NCBI RefSeq assembly: GCF_010671925.1
Contig: NZ_JAAHIH010000005.1
Span: 310,001-374,000 of the forward strand
Length of the DNA stretch: 64,000 bases
Direction: 5' to 3'
Origin: Moorena sp. SIOASIH
Lineage (GTDB): Bacteria > Cyanobacteriota > Cyanobacteriia > Cyanobacteriales > Coleofasciculaceae
In this document: in pieces, positions 63,453 through 64,000 of the stretch
Position numbering within the stretch: the first letter of the stretch is position 1
How the letters are laid out: each line of letters opens with the position of its first letter
Notes under the pieces: generated by a model
What the model was told of the DNA's origin: nothing
Database searches by the model: none
What the model saw: only the letters and a program-made list of their open reading frames with translations
Program-made: the position numbers and the translations under genes

Positions 63453-64000
63453 TCAGATCTGTTCCACCCTCTTGAATCCTGTTTCTGTACAAACACTGTG
63501 CAAGCCTTTGTCCCACTCATCAATGGGTAGTTCAGGTATATAGGCAAATTCAAATACAATGCCGATGGTAGGAATAGAATCCCACTCCGGTGAATTCAGC
63601 AGTCGGTCATAGAAACCACCACCGTAGCCCAAACGATATCCCCGCTGGTCACAAGCCACAGCGGGTACAAGGATTAAATTCACATCCTTTGGCTCTAGGG
63701 TCGTAGCATTAGGTTTGGGTTCTAAAATACCATAATTTCCTTTTTGCAAGGGTTCGCCCGCCTTCCAGCTATGCCAGAAGAGAGATTTTCCCACACATCT
63801 CGGTAGTCCCCAGCAGTGCTTAGTGTCTGTAAATAGGGGACTTAGATCTGGTTCTTGTCGAAAACTGAAATAGGCTAAGACTGTTTGTGACTGGGTAACT
63901 AGGGCTGAGGATTGCAGATGGGTACAGATGCGATCGCTTTTTTGCCGCCATTCTTCTACAGACATAGACTGGCGCTTTTGAAGCAGGGATCGGCGTAGTT
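63453..64000 (-). CDS. 5-formyltetrahydrofolate cyclo-ligase (5' end outside window)
   Basis: The frame continues upstream of the ATG at 63965 to the window edge as LRRSLLQKRQS before MSVEEWRQ, the typical N-terminus, so the gene starts beyond 64000. It makes 5,10-methenyl-THF from 5-formyl-THF with ATP. Motifs: AYFSFRQEPDLSPL, GILEP, DLILVPAVACDQRGYRLGYG-like (read VNLILVPAVACDQ and GYRLGYGGGFYDRLL). Convergent with the PgpH-type gene. Confidence 0.9.
   Translation of the reverse strand, partial: LRRSLLQKRQSMSVEEWRQKSDRICTHLQSSALVTQSQTVLAYFSFRQEPDLSPLFTDTKHCWGLPRCVGKSLFWHSWKAGEPLQKGNYGILEPKPNATTLEPKDVNLILVPAVACDQRGYRLGYGGGFYDRLLNSPEWDSIPTIGIVFEFAYIPELPIDEWDKGLHSVCTETGFKRVEQI

Overview
The window is cyanobacterial chromosome. 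It carries psbU, apcF (phycobilisome core), ccmP (carboxysome shell), an NtcA-type glnA promoter, many GCGATCGC (HIP1) octamers and very abundant heptanucleotide tandem repeats. The repeat style, the long non-coding stretches and the accessory genes suggest a large-genome filamentous marine form such as Moorena (Moorea). That genus is an inference; no 16S or other marker is present.

Layout. 1-6485: two tandem paralogous two-partner-secretion (TPS) exoproteins, each followed by an array of 66-bp hairpin repeats, then a secreted TPR-CHAT protein. 6486-14240: repeat-rich DNA with a GT4 glycosyltransferase, an ECF-like sigma factor and a truncated second copy of it, cysteine synthase and a 1-Cys peroxiredoxin. 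14244-14741: psbU. 15396-23431: the most notable region, a cinnamycin/duramycin-type lanthipeptide locus. It has an SbmA-like ABC transporter (divergent), a precursor whose core keeps every residue needed for the cinnamycin crosslinks, a LanM synthetase, a 2-oxoglutarate hydroxylase with an N-terminal Nif11 domain, and a small protein in the position of the lysinoalanine-forming CinOrf7/DurN. 23703-26747: a CyRepA1-type plasmid replication protein. 27428-34590: decayed or selfish genes (5'-truncated ArsB-like permease, Uma2 relics, xisH remnant plus xisI, AAA-like fragment), a Cys-rich secreted protein, an orphan 274-residue protein and a SAM methyltransferase. 35159-41648: GT39-like membrane glycosyltransferase, HTH protein, tandem Uma2 genes, and a SRAP (YedK/HMCES) gene split by an IsrB/omega-RNA element. 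42014-64000: mostly housekeeping genes (apcF, glnA, ferritin-like protein, YbjN, lipoate ligase-like, two sensor kinases, proS, ccmP, pentapeptide protein, CHAD protein, aroQ, ARH-like protein, PgpH-type c-di-AMP phosphodiesterase, 5-formyl-THF cyclo-ligase). A second omega-RNA with a degenerate IsrB lies at 60176-60748.

Repeats. At least nine islands begin with GTAAGCATTCAGC or a close variant and end with its inverse complement. They contain 7-bp arrays such as GCTGACG, GCTGATA and GGTCAGC. Other 7-bp arrays (GGGAACA, GGGAGTA, AATTCTT, TACTTAA, AACCTTC) lie outside the islands. Several genes are cut or extended at such arrays. The islands also sit inside the lanthipeptide locus and between psbU and its terminator-like hairpin.

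How the lanthipeptide genes should work together (inference from cinnamycin biosynthesis): LanM dehydrates Ser/Thr and closes the (methyl)lanthionine rings, the hydroxylase modifies core Asp15, and the DurN-like protein joins Ser6 to Lys19. The leader is probably removed at an A-A-S site by a general signal peptidase, since no LanT/LanP protease is seen.
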